Below, piece after piece: positions 43,932-54,240 of a stretch of DNA of 64,000 bases. The notes beneath the pieces were generated by a model. The model saw only the letters and a list, made by a program, of their open reading frames with translations, was not told where the DNA came from and ran no database searches. Origin of the DNA: Allobaculum sp. Allo2. GTDB taxonomy: Bacteria; Bacillota_I; Bacilli_A; Erysipelotrichales; Erysipelotrichaceae. The position numbers were made by a program, and so were the translations under genes. How positions within the stretch are numbered: the stretch's first letter is position 1; the number at the start of each line of letters is the position of its first letter. Location of the stretch: positions 1,054,001 through 1,118,000 of the forward strand of contig NZ_CP078088.1 of NCBI RefSeq assembly GCF_022701175.1, given 5' to 3'.

Positions 43932-44179
43932 ATGATTGATCTGGAAAAACCCTGTATGATCTGTGTGAACCACTGACAGATCACCCGCAGGCTCTGTCGG
44001 TCAAAACCATGGCTTCGGCCAGCGACAAGGAAATCCTGTTGTATGTATATGCCGACGACAAGGATATTGCCAGACTGATCGGCCGCAAAGGCGTTATCGC
44101 CGGCGCTCTGCGCTCCATGATGTCCGCAGCGGCACGCTCGATCCACAAGCGCATTCTTGTGAAGTTCGAAGCCTATTAA
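43932..44179 (+). CDS. khpA: KH-domain RNA-binding protein KhpA
   Basis: 82 residues after one A is restored in the A5 run at 43945-43949 (MIDLEKTLYDLCEPLTDHP). Single KH domain with the GxxG loop in RLIGRKGVIAGALRSM. KhpA (YlqC) partners with KhpB and binds many RNAs, affecting cell size and division in other Bacillota. Starts four bases after the rpsP stop, so it is co-translated. As given, the frame stops after 14 codons. Confidence 0.88.
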
Positions 44180-44189
44180 TAAAGACCAG

Positions 44190-44218
44190 AAAGCTGCAGG
44201 AAACCCTGCAGCTTTTTC
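44190..44218 (+). terminator. Intra-operon hairpin between khpA and rimM
   Basis: AAGCTGCAGG-AAA-CCCTGCAGCTTTTT is a good intrinsic terminator within the operon, so rpsP-khpA should be made in excess over rimM-trmD. Confidence 0.8.
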
Positions 44219-44232
44219 AAAGGAGAAACACG

Positions 44233-44730
44233 ATGATTCGAATCGCAAAGATTATCAATACCCGCGGCCTGAAAGGGGAATGCAAGGTCATGCTCTTCAC
44301 CGATCAGGAAGACGTGCGGTTTGCGAAAGGCAACACCCTCTACCTGGCCGATCATACGAAGCTGACCGTCGATAATTATTCGGTCTACAAAGGCTTTGGC
44401 TATGTTCGCTTCAAGGAAATCACGACCATTGAACAGGCGGAAAAGCTGAAAAACCAGACGCTGTATCTGCCCGAAGAAGAACTCGGCGAACTCGAAGAAG
44501 GCGAATACTACTACCACCAGCTTAACGGCTGCGATGTGTATACAACGGAAGGCGAACTGACCGGAAAGGTTACCGACATTCTTGAAACCGGCGCCAATCT
44601 GGTGCTTCGCGTTACCGATCCCAAAGACAGGAAGAAAAGCTACCTGCTTCCATTTGTCGAAGCCTTCGTGCGCACGGTGGATCCCGAAGAAAAGAAAATT
44701 GTGATTGAAGATATGGAAGGGCTCCGATGA
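44233..44730 (+). CDS. rimM: Ribosome maturation factor RimM
   Basis: Intact, 165 residues. RimM N domain (IAKIINTRGLKGECKVMLFTD) and C-terminal PRC-barrel (YYYHQLNGCDVYT ... LLPFVEAFVRTVD). It assists 3'-domain folding of 16S rRNA and contacts uS19. AAAGGAGAAA lies before the ATG. The stop overlaps the trmD start by four bases (ATGA), indicating translational coupling. Confidence 0.95.
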   Translation: MIRIAKIINTRGLKGECKVMLFTDQEDVRFAKGNTLYLADHTKLTVDNYSVYKGFGYVRFKEITTIEQAEKLKNQTLYLPEEELGELEEGEYYYHQLNGCDVYTTEGELTGKVTDILETGANLVLRVTDPKDRKKSYLLPFVEAFVRTVDPEEKKIVIEDMEGLR

Positions 44731-45541
44731 AAATTTCGATTCTTACTCTGTTTCCAGAATATTTTGAAGGGATGATGAAGACGTCCATCCTTTCGCGTGC
44801 CATCGACAAAGGTCTGATTGAAGTCGAACTCGTCAACTTCCGCGACTTTACCCAGTCCAAACACGGTCACGTGGACGATACGCCCTATGGCGGAGGCGCG
44901 GGGATGGTGCTCATGTGCCAGCCGGTCCTCGATGCCCTCGAATCGGTACGCACACCGAACAGCGTCGTCGCACTTTTAAGTCCGCAGGGAAGCCGCTTTT
45001 CGCACGAAAAAGCGCTCGAGCTTTCCAAACTGGAGCATCTGATTCTTATTTGCGGCCATTACGAAGGCTTTGATGAGCGCATCCGTGCGCACGCCGATAT
45101 TCAGCTTTCCCTCGGCGATTTTGTACTGACAGGCGGCGAACCGGCTGCGGCAGCAATGTGCGATGCCATTTTCCGTCTGGTGGACGGAGTGATCAAAAGG
45201 ATTCGAGCAGCGACGATTCCTTTTATAACGGTCTTCTCGAATACCCCCAGTACACCAAACCGGCTGTTTACGACGGACAGGAAGTTCCGGAAGTTCTCCT
45301 TTCCGGTCATCATGCCAACATCCAGAAATGGCGCCGGCAGCAGGCGCTCAAAAATACGCTGCTCCATCGGCCGGATCTGCTCGAAAAGGCGGATCTGTCC
45401 CGTCAGGACTGGATTTATCTCGAAGATCTCAAGGAAGAACTGCGCACCGCGGCTTCTGAAAATGAAACAGAAGCCGACGCAAAGGCAGCGGATGCAGCCG
45501 ACGGGATCGATACCGTTGCAGAAGCAAACAGCAATGACTGA
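44727..45541 (+). CDS. trmD: tRNA (guanine-N1)-methyltransferase TrmD
   Basis: About 271 residues after one A is restored in the A4 run at 45195-45198 ([23 protein letters not shown]). SPOUT methylase that makes m1G37 and prevents +1 frameshifting. Motifs: [39 protein letters not shown] and [14 protein letters not shown] forming the trefoil knot. The C-terminal 35 residues are acid/Ala-rich ([16 protein letters not shown]), an extension not common in the family. Terminator at 45600. Confidence 0.95.
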
Positions 45542-45599
45542 TCCGGGATCGCTCCTGCCGATCGGTTTACAGAATTCAGGGATTTATACGTTTTAAAAG

Positions 45600-45634
45600 A
45601 AGGCCTTCGCTCGATCGGAAAGCGAAGGCTTTTG
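45600..45634 (+). terminator. Terminator of the rpsP operon
   Basis: AAGGCCTTCGCT / AGCGAAGGCTTTT hairpin. Confidence 0.8.
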
Positions 45635-45816
45635 TGCGTGCGCCCGTTGGAAAACCTGACTCGCTTCGGTGTCTGAAGATGCGGGCGCTTTCATCTTCTT
45701 AAGATGAAAGCTATAAAAATGAGGATAGTCTGCGCCCTTAACAAACGCTTTGGAAAGAGAGGGCCGTCATCGTATGCTCTCTTTGCGCTTAGTGTAAAAA
45801 TCGTTAAGATAAGCGT

Positions 45817-47138
45817 ATGAGTTCAAATCCGACCAGCATGAATAAGAAAAATCCAAAGAAGAGCGGATCGCGTTCCGCTTCTTCTTCCTCTATATCCAAA
45901 CCGAAACCCAAGGCGGCCTCTGCCTCTTCCAGATCGGCAAATACAGCCCGATCCGCAAAGACAGCCCGGACGAACGCTTCAAAAACCAGATCCGCTGCGC
46001 CCAAAAAGCCGCAGCCCGCTGGAAAGAAGTCCCGGAAAAAGGCACCGAAACGCCGTCTTCGCCGCGATCGAGTGGCCATCCTGGGTCTGTGTACAGTCCT
46101 CCTGATTGGCGGCGGCATTTACGGTCTGGCCCGTTTTAACGTGTTTTCCCGTCTGCAGGACGCCATTTCCACAAATCGGACTGCAAGCCCGAATGCAGCC
46201 CGTCATGACGATATCGTTGCCGGCATCAAGACGATGAACGCGCTCGATACCGTCGACAACGTCTCCATTCTTTCCGATGACGAACTGCGCGACTGCTTCT
46301 TTTCTTCAGAAATCGATGACAGGATCAGCGAACGCTTAAAGAAGATGGGCTATACCGATCAGATCCCGCTCGAAGATCTGCGCTATGTGCGGGTGCTTTT
46401 TATGATTTTGAAGGCAAAGCCAAAGTCGGCGAAATTGTCGTCAATAAGGAGATTGCCGAAAAGACCGAAAACGTCTTCTACGATCTGTATACCCACCGCT
46501 ATCCGATTCAGAAAATGATCCTGCCGGACGCCTACGGCACCCGCATTTCCGAATCCTTCTCCGATAACAACACCGTCGGCCTCTGTTTTGGTCTTGGCGA
46601 AGACAGCCGCGGCGACGTGCACGAGATGGGCTATGCGATCGACCTGAACCCGCTCTATAACCCGCTGATCAAGGATAACGGATCAAGTCTGAGCGTCTTC
46701 CCGATGGAAGGACAGCTGTATCTCGACCGTACGATCAACGGCGACCATTATATTTACGCTGATGACTATGCGGTTACGGCGTTCGTGAAGGAAGGCTTCG
46801 TCTGGAAAGGCGATGTCGCCGGCATGAATGACTACAAGCACTTTGAATACCCGCACGCTTCCACAACCCGCAAGCAGGTCAGTTCGCAGGAAAGCGAAAA
46901 TACTGAAGCCGAAAACGCGCAGGTCGAAGAGCCGATTGTAAACGAAGAGCCGGTGGAAGAAACGCCGGATGTCGTAGAAGATCCCGGCTATGTCGATCCG
47001 GGAATCCAGGACCCAGGCTACGTCGATCCTGGCTATGATGACGGCTCGAATATCTATGACCCAGGCGTCGCTGATCCGCAGCCGGAAGAACCGCAGCCCG
47101 AAGAGCCGGTTATCCCCGATATTCCGCCAGAAGCCTGA
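45817..47138 (+). CDS. Membrane-anchored M15 (VanY-like) peptidase
   Basis: About 440 residues after one T is restored in the T5 run at 46397-46401. Order: a long Ser/Lys/Pro-rich basic cytosolic head (1-85), one membrane helix (VAILGLCTVLLIGGGIYGLA), a linker, then the M15 carboxypeptidase/endopeptidase domain with zinc ligands in GDVHEMGYAIDLNP (His and Asp) and DYKHFEYP (His). A proline/acid tail ends with repeated DPGYVDPG units. Likely trims peptidoglycan peptides outside the membrane. It sits between trmD and rplS, normally adjacent, so it is an insertion into the conserved block. Start site lacks a clear Shine-Dalgarno. Confidence 0.75.
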
Positions 47139-47434
47139 TCTTTGAAGAAAGCGTAATTTTATAAAAAGCAGAAAACGAAACCGTTCTGCACGCCTTTTGA
47201 TCGCTTTGCTTCCAGGGATTTACAAAACCAATGACTTAACGGTCAGATCTGGCACTCTAAAAGCAGCAGATCCCCGTCACGCTTAACGATTTTCTCTCAG
47301 GGAAATGGATGCGTACCAGGACGGGGCCTTTCTATGTCTGGAGGGCCGCTTAAACCGCCTGCCCGACGATCTGGAAAGACAGGAGAATCACGGCTTTTTC
47401 TGCAAATTTTCCCGGACACAGAAATAGAAAATAT

Positions 47435-47463
47435 TTGCCTGTCCCGGTGCAAAATGATAAACT
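47435..47463 (+). promoter_or_regulatory. Promoter of rplS
   Basis: -35 TTGCCT (47435-47440), 17-base spacer, -10 TAAACT (47458-47463). The stretch 47139-47434 upstream holds nothing I can identify. Confidence 0.5.
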
Positions 47464-47546
47464 TTCAACGATTCTGCGGATTCCGCTGACAGATACCATG
47501 GTTATGAATCTTCAAAAGGCAGAAGCGTGTATAAAAGGAGAACGAA

Positions 47547-47897
47547 ATGAATCTTAACCTCGTTAACGAAGTGGCTAAGAACCAGCTTCGCAATGACATC
47601 CCGGAATTCCGTTCCGGATCCACTGTACGTGTTCACGTTCGCATCAAAGAAGGCGAAAAGAGCCGTATCCAGGTATTTGAAGGTGTAGTTACCGAACGCA
47701 AAGGCGGAGGAATCGGCGAAACATTCACTGTTCGTAAGATTTCCAACGGTGTAGGCGTTGAGCGTAAATTCCCGCTCCACTCCCCAATCATCGACAAGAT
47801 CGAAGTTGTTCGTCACGGTAAAGTACGTCGTAACAAACTGCGTTACCTCAGAAACCGCTCCGGTAAGTCCGCTCGTCTTAAAGAAGTACGTCGCTAA
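47547..47897 (+). CDS. rplS: Ribosomal protein bL19
   Basis: Intact, 116 residues. Family pattern [42 protein letters not shown] and [18 protein letters not shown]. Large-subunit protein at the subunit interface. AAAAGGAG eight bases before the ATG. Own promoter and a bidirectional terminator make it monocistronic here. Confidence 0.97.
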   Translation: MNLNLVNEVAKNQLRNDIPEFRSGSTVRVHVRIKEGEKSRIQVFEGVVTERKGGGIGETFTVRKISNGVGVERKFPLHSPIIDKIEVVRHGKVRRNKLRYLRNRSGKSARLKEVRR

Positions 47898-47902
47898 AAA
47901 CA

Positions 47903-47936
47903 AAAGCCCGAGATTTGAAAATCTCGGGTTTTCTTT
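47903..47936. terminator. Bidirectional terminator after rplS
   Basis: AGCCCGAGATTT-GA-AAATCTCGGGTTTTCTTT; on the minus strand the stem is followed by TTTTGTTTTT, serving the metallo-hydrolase gene. Confidence 0.85.
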
Positions 47937-48032
47937 CGCTTTTCCAGACGAATTCGGGAAAAGATTCTGTCTGCGGCCTTGTGCGGCTTTGTGTATTCGT
48001 CCGTCCTATATTGCCTTCTCGATTTGAGGAGG

Positions 48033-48776
48033 CTAGACTTCGAAGGACATCCCGTCATGAGCAAGTTCAAAGCGCGTGCCGGCAATCCGCTGTTCAATGG
48101 TCTGCAGATCCGATTCACTCCACTCCGGATTTTTGTGGATGAGCAGAATTTTCTCACATGGAGAATCCTTTAAGCCGTCCATTAAGCCTTCCAGAGAGGA
48201 ATGCGGCTTGGCGGGATTGTCGCAGATGTCCCAGCACTCATGCAGAAGAACTTTTCCCGGACGGCCCTTCCAGTCTTCGGGATTGAATTTCGTATCGGTG
48301 GCATAGATCAGGCGGTCGTTGACCGTGATTTCATACGAAGGTGCGGAGTGCACCTGCGGGCGCAGCTTGATGTCGGTCTGGCCGATCTGAAAGTGTTCGG
48401 AAGGAAAGTCTTCGATGATCACCTGATCCGCGAAGCGATCGAGCGGACGGGAGAAAAACGGAAAACGAATCAGATCGTGCAGAAACTCGGACGTGGTCTG
48501 CGCGTACGCCAGTTTTCCTGGTCCCATCAGCCGCAGCGTCTTGCCTTTGAGATACGGAAGCAGATAAATCAGACCGTTGAGATGATCGAGATGATAGTGG
48601 GAGAAAAGAATGGTCAGCGTATCGTATTTCTTTAGAAGCTCCCTGTGCTGCGCCAGGTTGGCAGCGCCGGTTCCGGCGTCTAATAAAATGAGATTCGACT
48701 GATCTTCGATCAGAAAACAGCTGGTTTGTTCCGCACCAGGAATCCAGCCGGCGCAGCCTAAAACAGTAACGTTCAT
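48033..48776 (-). CDS. Metallo-beta-lactamase fold hydrolase (RNase Z-like)
   Basis: Intact, 247 residues. Metal motif SHYHLDHLNG (HxHxDH) near residue 60, later His in VHSAPSY, Asp in IYATDTKFN and His in IHKNP, in the order of the ElaC/RNase Z-like branch. Starts MNVTVLGCAGWIPGAEQTSCFLIE, typical of that branch. It is shorter than tRNase Z and lacks an obvious exosite arm, so it may be another hydrolase. Convergent with rplS. Confidence 0.8.
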   Translation of the reverse strand: MNVTVLGCAGWIPGAEQTSCFLIEDQSNLILLDAGTGAANLAQHRELLKKYDTLTILFSHYHLDHLNGLIYLLPYLKGKTLRLMGPGKLAYAQTTSEFLHDLIRFPFFSRPLDRFADQVIIEDFPSEHFQIGQTDIKLRPQVHSAPSYEITVNDRLIYATDTKFNPEDWKGRPGKVLLHECWDICDNPAKPHSSLEGLMDGLKDSPCEKILLIHKNPEWSESDLQTIEQRIAGTRFELAHDGMSFEV

Positions 48777-48987
48777 ACACGCTCTCCTTGCGCAGGCGAG
48801 TATCGCCTGTCTGTTTGTATTATCGTCATTTCAAAATGCGCGGTCGACGCGTTTTTCCGTTCTCGACAGGGATGTATAGAAAACGGGGAAGAGCGCCTTT
48901 TGATTTTTGCGCTTTTCTGCTTTTTTAAGGTTTAGCCGCTATAGTGGAACCTGTACATCCGACAGCGAGTGGGCTTTTGGCCTCACA

Positions 48988-49014
48988 TTGGACGCGCAAA
49001 AATCTGTTTATAAT
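48988..49014 (+). promoter_or_regulatory. Promoter of lepB-rbgA-rnhB
   Basis: -10 TATAAT at 49009-49014 and TTGGAC at 48988-48993, spacer 15 bases (short). Rest of 48777-49182 carries no recognised feature. Confidence 0.5.
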
Positions 49015-49182
49015 AAGAGAGTCTCTTTTCGCAGTCTGTACAGGCGAATTCAGAGAAAAAGTCAGAACGATACAAAATGACGGACGCGGCATATAAGGCC
49101 GCCGGTCCTGTATCGATTCGAACGTTTATACCCGAACCCGAACCGTCCGCAGAAGACGGAGATTAGAAATTGGAGAATCAGT

Positions 49183-49805
49183 ATGGCTAGAAAAAGAAAC
49201 AGTATCAGTACGAAGATAACCGCACCCTGCTTGACGACATTCTGGATTTCGTCAAAGTGTTTGTGATCAGTGCCATTGTCATCATGCTGTTTGTAAACTT
49301 TATCGCACACCCCGTAACCGTTGTCGGCCACTCCATGGACCCGACGCTGCAGGATGGCGAATATGGATTTACCAGCGTGATTTCCCCGATGGTTTCGGAT
49401 CCGCAGCGCGGCGATATCGTTGTGGTCAACCAGAAAAATGAAGACGGTGAGACCGAGCGCTGGGTTAAGCGTGTCATCGGCCTGCCGGGCGAAACCGTTG
49501 AAGCCAAAAACGGTGACGTTTACATTGACGGTGTAAAGCTCGATGAGAGCGCCTATCTGAAGCAGGACTTTATCGACAGCGCTCTGGCTTCCTATAAAGC
49601 CGAACACAACCAGCAGGACTACGGACCTTTCACCTTTGATTTTGGTCCCATAACGCTGGGCGAAGACGAGTACTGGGTCATGGGAGACAACCGTATGAAA
49701 TCCATGGACTCCCGTTCGCCGGATGTCGGCCCGATCACACGCGATGAAATTTTCGGAACCGGCGTTCTCGTCCTGTTCCCGTTCAACAAACTGGGGGTTA
49801 AATAA
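49183..49805 (+). CDS. lepB: Type I signal peptidase
   Basis: About 207 residues after one A is restored in the AAA at 49197-49199 (MARKRKQYQYEDNRTLLDD). One N-terminal membrane helix (VFVISAIVIMLFVNFIA), then the catalytic domain: Ser in GHSMDPTL (about residue 51), Lys in RWVKRVIGLPGE (about 96) and box E GDNRMKSMDSR. It removes signal peptides of Sec and Tat exported proteins on the outer membrane face, including the pilins and glycosidase above. GGAG precedes the ATG. Overlaps rbgA by one base (TAATG). Confidence 0.95.
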
Positions 49806-50742
49806 TGCCTTCTTCAATTATTCAGTGGTTTCCTGGACATATGGCCAAAGCGCGCCGCCAGATGGAGGAAAACCTGAAGAAAGTGGATTTCATCATCGAA
49901 ATCCGCGATGCGCGCATGCCGTTTTCTTCGGCCAACCCGCTGCTCGAAGAGCTGGCGGGAAACAAGCCGCGTCTTGTCCTTCTGTCCAAGATGGACAAAG
50001 CCGATCCGGTGCAGACGAAAGCCTGGATTGAAGCGCTGCAGAGCGATCATGTCTCCGCCATGGCGGTTGATCTGATTAAAGGCGGCTTTCGCAACAAGAT
50101 CATTTCCAGAAGTCTCGAACTCAATAAGGCGCTGATTGAAAAGCAGAAAAAGCGCGGCATTCGTCCGCGGGCTCTGCGCGCCATGGTCGTCGGCATTCCT
50201 AACGTCGGCAAGTCCACCTTTATTAACGGACTCGCCGGCCGCAAAGCTGCCGTTACCGGAGACCGTCCCGGTGTCACCAAATCTCTGCAGTGGATCAAAG
50301 CCGGCAGCGATCTGGAAGTTCTTGATACGCCAGGCGTACTCTGGCCAAAATTTGACGATCCGCACAGCGGCCTGATTCTGGCCGCGTTAGGATCGATCAA
50401 GGACGATGTCGTGCACATGGACGATGTGGCTCTCTATTGCGCCGGATTCCTGTGCGAACACAATCCCGAAGCGCTGCTCAAGACGTATTCGCTCGATCGC
50501 ATCGAAGAGACGCCGTGGGAAACGCTCGAAGCGGCCGCCCGCAAAAAGGCTGGCTTCAGAGAGGATCCGTGGATGAAAACCGTACCATGCGCACCTTCAT
50601 TCAGGACATCCGTTCCGGCAAGCTTGGCCGCATTACGTGGGAACTGCCGCCTCAAAAGGAAAGCGCGGACCAGACCTCTGTCTCGGATTCTTCCGAAGAA
50701 AAGGCAGAAGACGCTTCCAAACCAGCCAGTTCGGCAGAATAG
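49805..50742 (+). CDS. rbgA: Ribosome biogenesis GTPase RbgA
   Basis: About 312 residues after one A is restored in the A5 run at 50543-50547. Circularly permuted GTPase: G4 (LLSKMDKAD) precedes G1 (GIPNVGKSTF), G2 and G3 (LDTPGVL), and the N-terminus QWFPGHMAKARRQM is diagnostic. It drives late 50S assembly in Bacillota. The C-terminal ANTAR-like RNA-binding part is followed by a short acid/Ser tail (SVSDSSEEKAEDASK). Operon lepB-rbgA-rnhB. Confidence 0.94.
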
Positions 50743-50765
50743 GACAGTCGAGGTCCTTGTCATTT

Positions 50766-51349
50766 ATGAAGCATCCAATGGAAGAAGAGCTCTGGGGCCA
50801 GTATCGATACATTCTTGGCATGGATGAAGCCGGCCGGGGCCCGCTTTGCGGACCGGCAGTCGTTGCTGGCGTGATTTTTGAGCCGGGCTATGTCAACGAA
50901 GCGATCAACGACTCCAAAAGCTTTCGGAAAAGAAACGCGAAGCGCTGTTCGCGCAGATCGTCCAGGACGCAAAAGCCTACTGGATTGTTCTCGTTTCGGA
51001 GCAGACGATCGATACGCTCAATATTTACCGCGCCTGTCAGCAGGCCATGGAACAGATTGCAGAAAAATCGCAGGCGGACTTTGTGCTGAGCGATGCGATG
51101 CCGCTTAGAAACTGCGATCATCACGAAGCCGTCATCAAGGGCGATACAAAATCGATTTCGATTGCGGCTGCCAGCATTCTTGCCAAAGTGACCCGCGATC
51201 ATTACATGCTTGGGCTCGATGAAGCGTATCCCTGGTACGGACTCAAATCCCATAAGGGCTATCCGACGAAAAAGCATCTGGAAGCCATCGAACAGTATGG
51301 CGTGACCGACTTTACCGTAAAAGCTTTGGTCCCGTCGCCCGCATTTTAG
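50766..51349 (+). CDS. rnhB: Ribonuclease HII
   Basis: About 194 residues after one A is restored in the A4 run at 50916-50919 (INDSKKLSEKKREALFAQI). Catalytic motif ILGMDEAGRGPLCGPAVVAG, then DAMPLRNC, the KGDTKSISIAAASILAKVTRD stretch and KSHKGYPTKKH. Cleaves RNA in RNA-DNA hybrids and at single ribonucleotides. Start ATG 50766, 23 bases after rbgA; the ribosome site is weak. Terminator at 51357. Confidence 0.94.
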
Positions 51350-51356
51350 AAAAACA

Positions 51357-51388
51357 GGAACGTCTCACGTTATTCTGAGGCGTTTTTT
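51357..51388 (+). terminator. Terminator of rnhB
   Basis: AACGTCTCA-CGTTATTC-TGAGGCGTTTTTT. Confidence 0.8.
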
Positions 51389-51979
51389 CATGGACAGGCG
51401 AATGCCGCAATTTGTCTCTTTACTGAAAATGAAATATCCTTCATCCTGTCGAATGTACGAATTGAAGAAATGACTAGTTTTGTGTTTTTAAATGGACGAT
51501 TCAGACGCCTGTTCTAGTTTTGGAAGTAGTCGAATTACGGTTAAAACGTGAGCCGGCTTGAATGAGCTCGTGATACTTTCCTATCGGAAGTGGACAGGAT
51601 CTCAATTCAGAACGCAAGAAAAGCAATTGCCAGATCGTCTGTGAAAAAATGAGCATTCTGTATGGAAATTTCCCATCGCAGGCTTTGAAAAATGACGTTT
51701 GGGGCGGAATCTGTTTTCATACTCTACAGGTTCCATCCGCAAAAGGACGCGCCTTAATCCGTGATCGACTCCAAAGTGCAGGAAGGCATTTGTTTTGAAA
51801 CGGAATTACACTTGTCAGGAAAAGGAATTGAAACTCGCGGAATCTGATGTTAGAACTATGAACGTTTCAATAAACAGCACTCCCCTGCCGGGAAGGTGCA
51901 GACCGCTCGTCCAGAATGGCGAGTTCCGGCTGCAGGTTCCTCCCGAAATTTACCCCGAAGCCGCATGGAGTGCTTAGAG
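51389..51979. other. Gap before topA
   Basis: About 590 bases where dprA often lies in other Bacillota. A short frame at 51795-51977 (ending QVPPEIYPEAAWSA) has no start site of quality and no recognised family. I see no dprA remnant. No promoter could be assigned for topA. Confidence 0.4.
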
Positions 51980-51997
51980 AAAGGAAGGCATTCCAAT

Positions 51998-54240
51998 TTG
52001 AAAAAGAAACTTGTTATTGTCGAATCGCCGTCCAAGGCAAAGACAATTGAAAAATATTTAGGAGACAGCTATAAAGTTGTGTCCTCCAAAGGTCATATCT
52101 GCGATCTCGCGACCTCCGGCAAAGGCGGTCTGGGAATCGATATCGAACACGACTTCAAACCGACCTACCGCATTTCCAAGGAAAAGAAGGAAGTCGTAAA
52201 AGAACTGAAAAATCTCGCGTCGAAATCCGACGGTGTCATTCTGGCAAGCGACCCGGACCGTGAAGGAGAAGCCATCGCCTGGCATCTGGCGAGAGAACTT
52301 GGTCTTTCGACGGATGACAACAACCGCGTCACCTTTCATGAAATTACCAAGCCGGTCGTAACGCAGGCCATTCAGGATCCGCACCAGATCGACATGAACC
52401 TGGTGCGCTCGCAGGAAGCCCGCCGTATTCTCGACCGCATTATCGGATTCAAGCTGTCCAAACTGCTCCAGAACAAGATCCAGTCCAAATCCGCCGGACG
52501 CGTTCAGTCCGTTGCCCTGCGCCTGATCGTGGAGCGCGAAGAAGAAATCCGCAAATTCGTTGCGGAAGAATACTGGACGATCGAAGCCAAAGTCAAAAAG
52601 GCAACTCGACGTTCGAAGCGTCGCTGACCAAAGTCGACGGCAAGAAAGCCGAAATCAAAAACGAACAGGAAGCTAACGCGATTCTCGAGCGGGCCAAATC
52701 CATCCCCTTTACCGTAAAGAGCGTGAGCACCCGCAAGAAAAGCAAAGCGCCAAAGCTCCCGTTTACGACGTCGACTCTCCAGCAGGAGTCGTCCACAAAG
52801 CTCGGCTACGGCGCCAAGAAGACGATGAACATCGCCCAGAAGCTGTATGAAGGTGTGGACCTCGGCGGAACGACCACCGGTCTGATTTCCTACATGCGTA
52901 CCGACTCCACCCGTCTTTCTCCGCTGTTCGTAACCGATGCGGAAAACTACATCGACCGCGAATACGGTTCCGACTACAAAGGCACCGCGCACCAGAAAAA
53001 CTCCACAAACGCGCAGGACGCTCACGAAGCCATCCGTCCAACGGACATCACCCAGACGCCGGACAAGGTTCGTCCGTATCTGACCAACGAACAGTACCGT
53101 CTGTACTCGCTCATTTACGCAAGAACGCTGGCTTCTCTGATGGCCGATGCACAGTTCAATGTGACCAGCGTCAAGTTCGAAGCCGACGGCTGCGAATTCA
53201 GCGCCAGCGGCCAGACGATGCTGTTCGACGGTTACACGAAGGTGTATTCCAAATACGAAAAGCAGACCAACAGCCTGCTGCCGGTCATGAAACCGGGCGA
53301 AGTGATGAACCGCGTCGAAATTTTGTCCAGCCAGCACTTCACCGAACCGCCTGCACGCTATACCGAAGCCAGACTGATCAAGACGCTCGAAGAAAAGAGC
53401 ATCGGCCGTCCGTCGACGTACGCTTCGATTATCGATACCCTGCAAAACCGCAGCTACGTTACACTGGAACCGAGCAGCGAAGGCTCGAAGACCAAAGTCT
53501 TCCGTCCGACCGAACAGGGCGAACTGACCAACTCCAAGCTTCAGGAATTTTTCCGCAAGATCATTAACGTCCAGTACACCGCGGACATGGAAAAGAACCT
53601 GGACATTATTGCCGAAGGCCAGGAAGACTACGTGGAATTCCTGAAGGAGTTTTACGATGACTTCGAACCGCTCGTGGAAAAAGCCTACGAGAAGATGCCG
53701 AAGAAGGAACTTGAAAAAGTCGGCCGCGCCTGCCCGGACTGCGGAGGCGATCTCGTCTACCGCAACGGCCGCTACGGCAAGTTCATTTCCTGCATCAACT
53801 ACCCGACGTGCAAATATACCGAAAACGCGGATCCCGTTTTAAACGAACTCGCGAAAACCGAAAAGATCTGCCCGGAATGCGGCAGCCACATGCAGATCAA
53901 GAAAGGCCGCTTCGGTCCGTTCTGGGCGTGCACCCGCTATCCGGAATGCAAGCACATTGAACCGCTGAAGGAAAAAGCCAAACCGAAGCCGACCGGCGAA
54001 ATGTGTCCGGAATGCGGCAGCCCGCTTGTTGAACGCATCAGCCGCTACGGAAAACCGTTCGTCGGCTGCTCCAACTATCCAAAGTGCCGCTACATTAAAA
54101 AGACGCCAAAAGCCGCAAAAGACGTCGATCCGGCCCAGAGTGCTGCGGAAGACGCTGCGGTGGATGCGGCCGTTGAAGCCGCTGCCGAAGCGGCAGCGGA
54201 ACAGAGCGCCGTGGCTTCCATGTCTGGAGAAAACAGCTGA
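51998..54240 (+). CDS. topA: DNA topoisomerase I
   Basis: About 747 residues after one A is restored in the A5 run at 52595-52599. Toprim domain ([31 protein letters not shown]), the active tyrosine in [12 protein letters not shown] at about residue 300, and three C-terminal zinc ribbons ([33 protein letters not shown] with their CxxxxYPxC partners). Ends with an Ala-rich tail ([18 protein letters not shown]). Relaxes negative supercoils. The start is TTG at 51998 with AAAGGAAGG upstream. Its stop overlaps the trmFO start (ATGA). Confidence 0.95.

Noticed and set aside
47139-47546. L19 leader RNA upstream of rplS
   Set aside because: I could not fold a convincing conserved structure; only a promoter is supported.
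51389-51979. Degraded dprA before topA
   Set aside because: Position would fit, but no Rossmann-like or DprA motif is readable in any frame.
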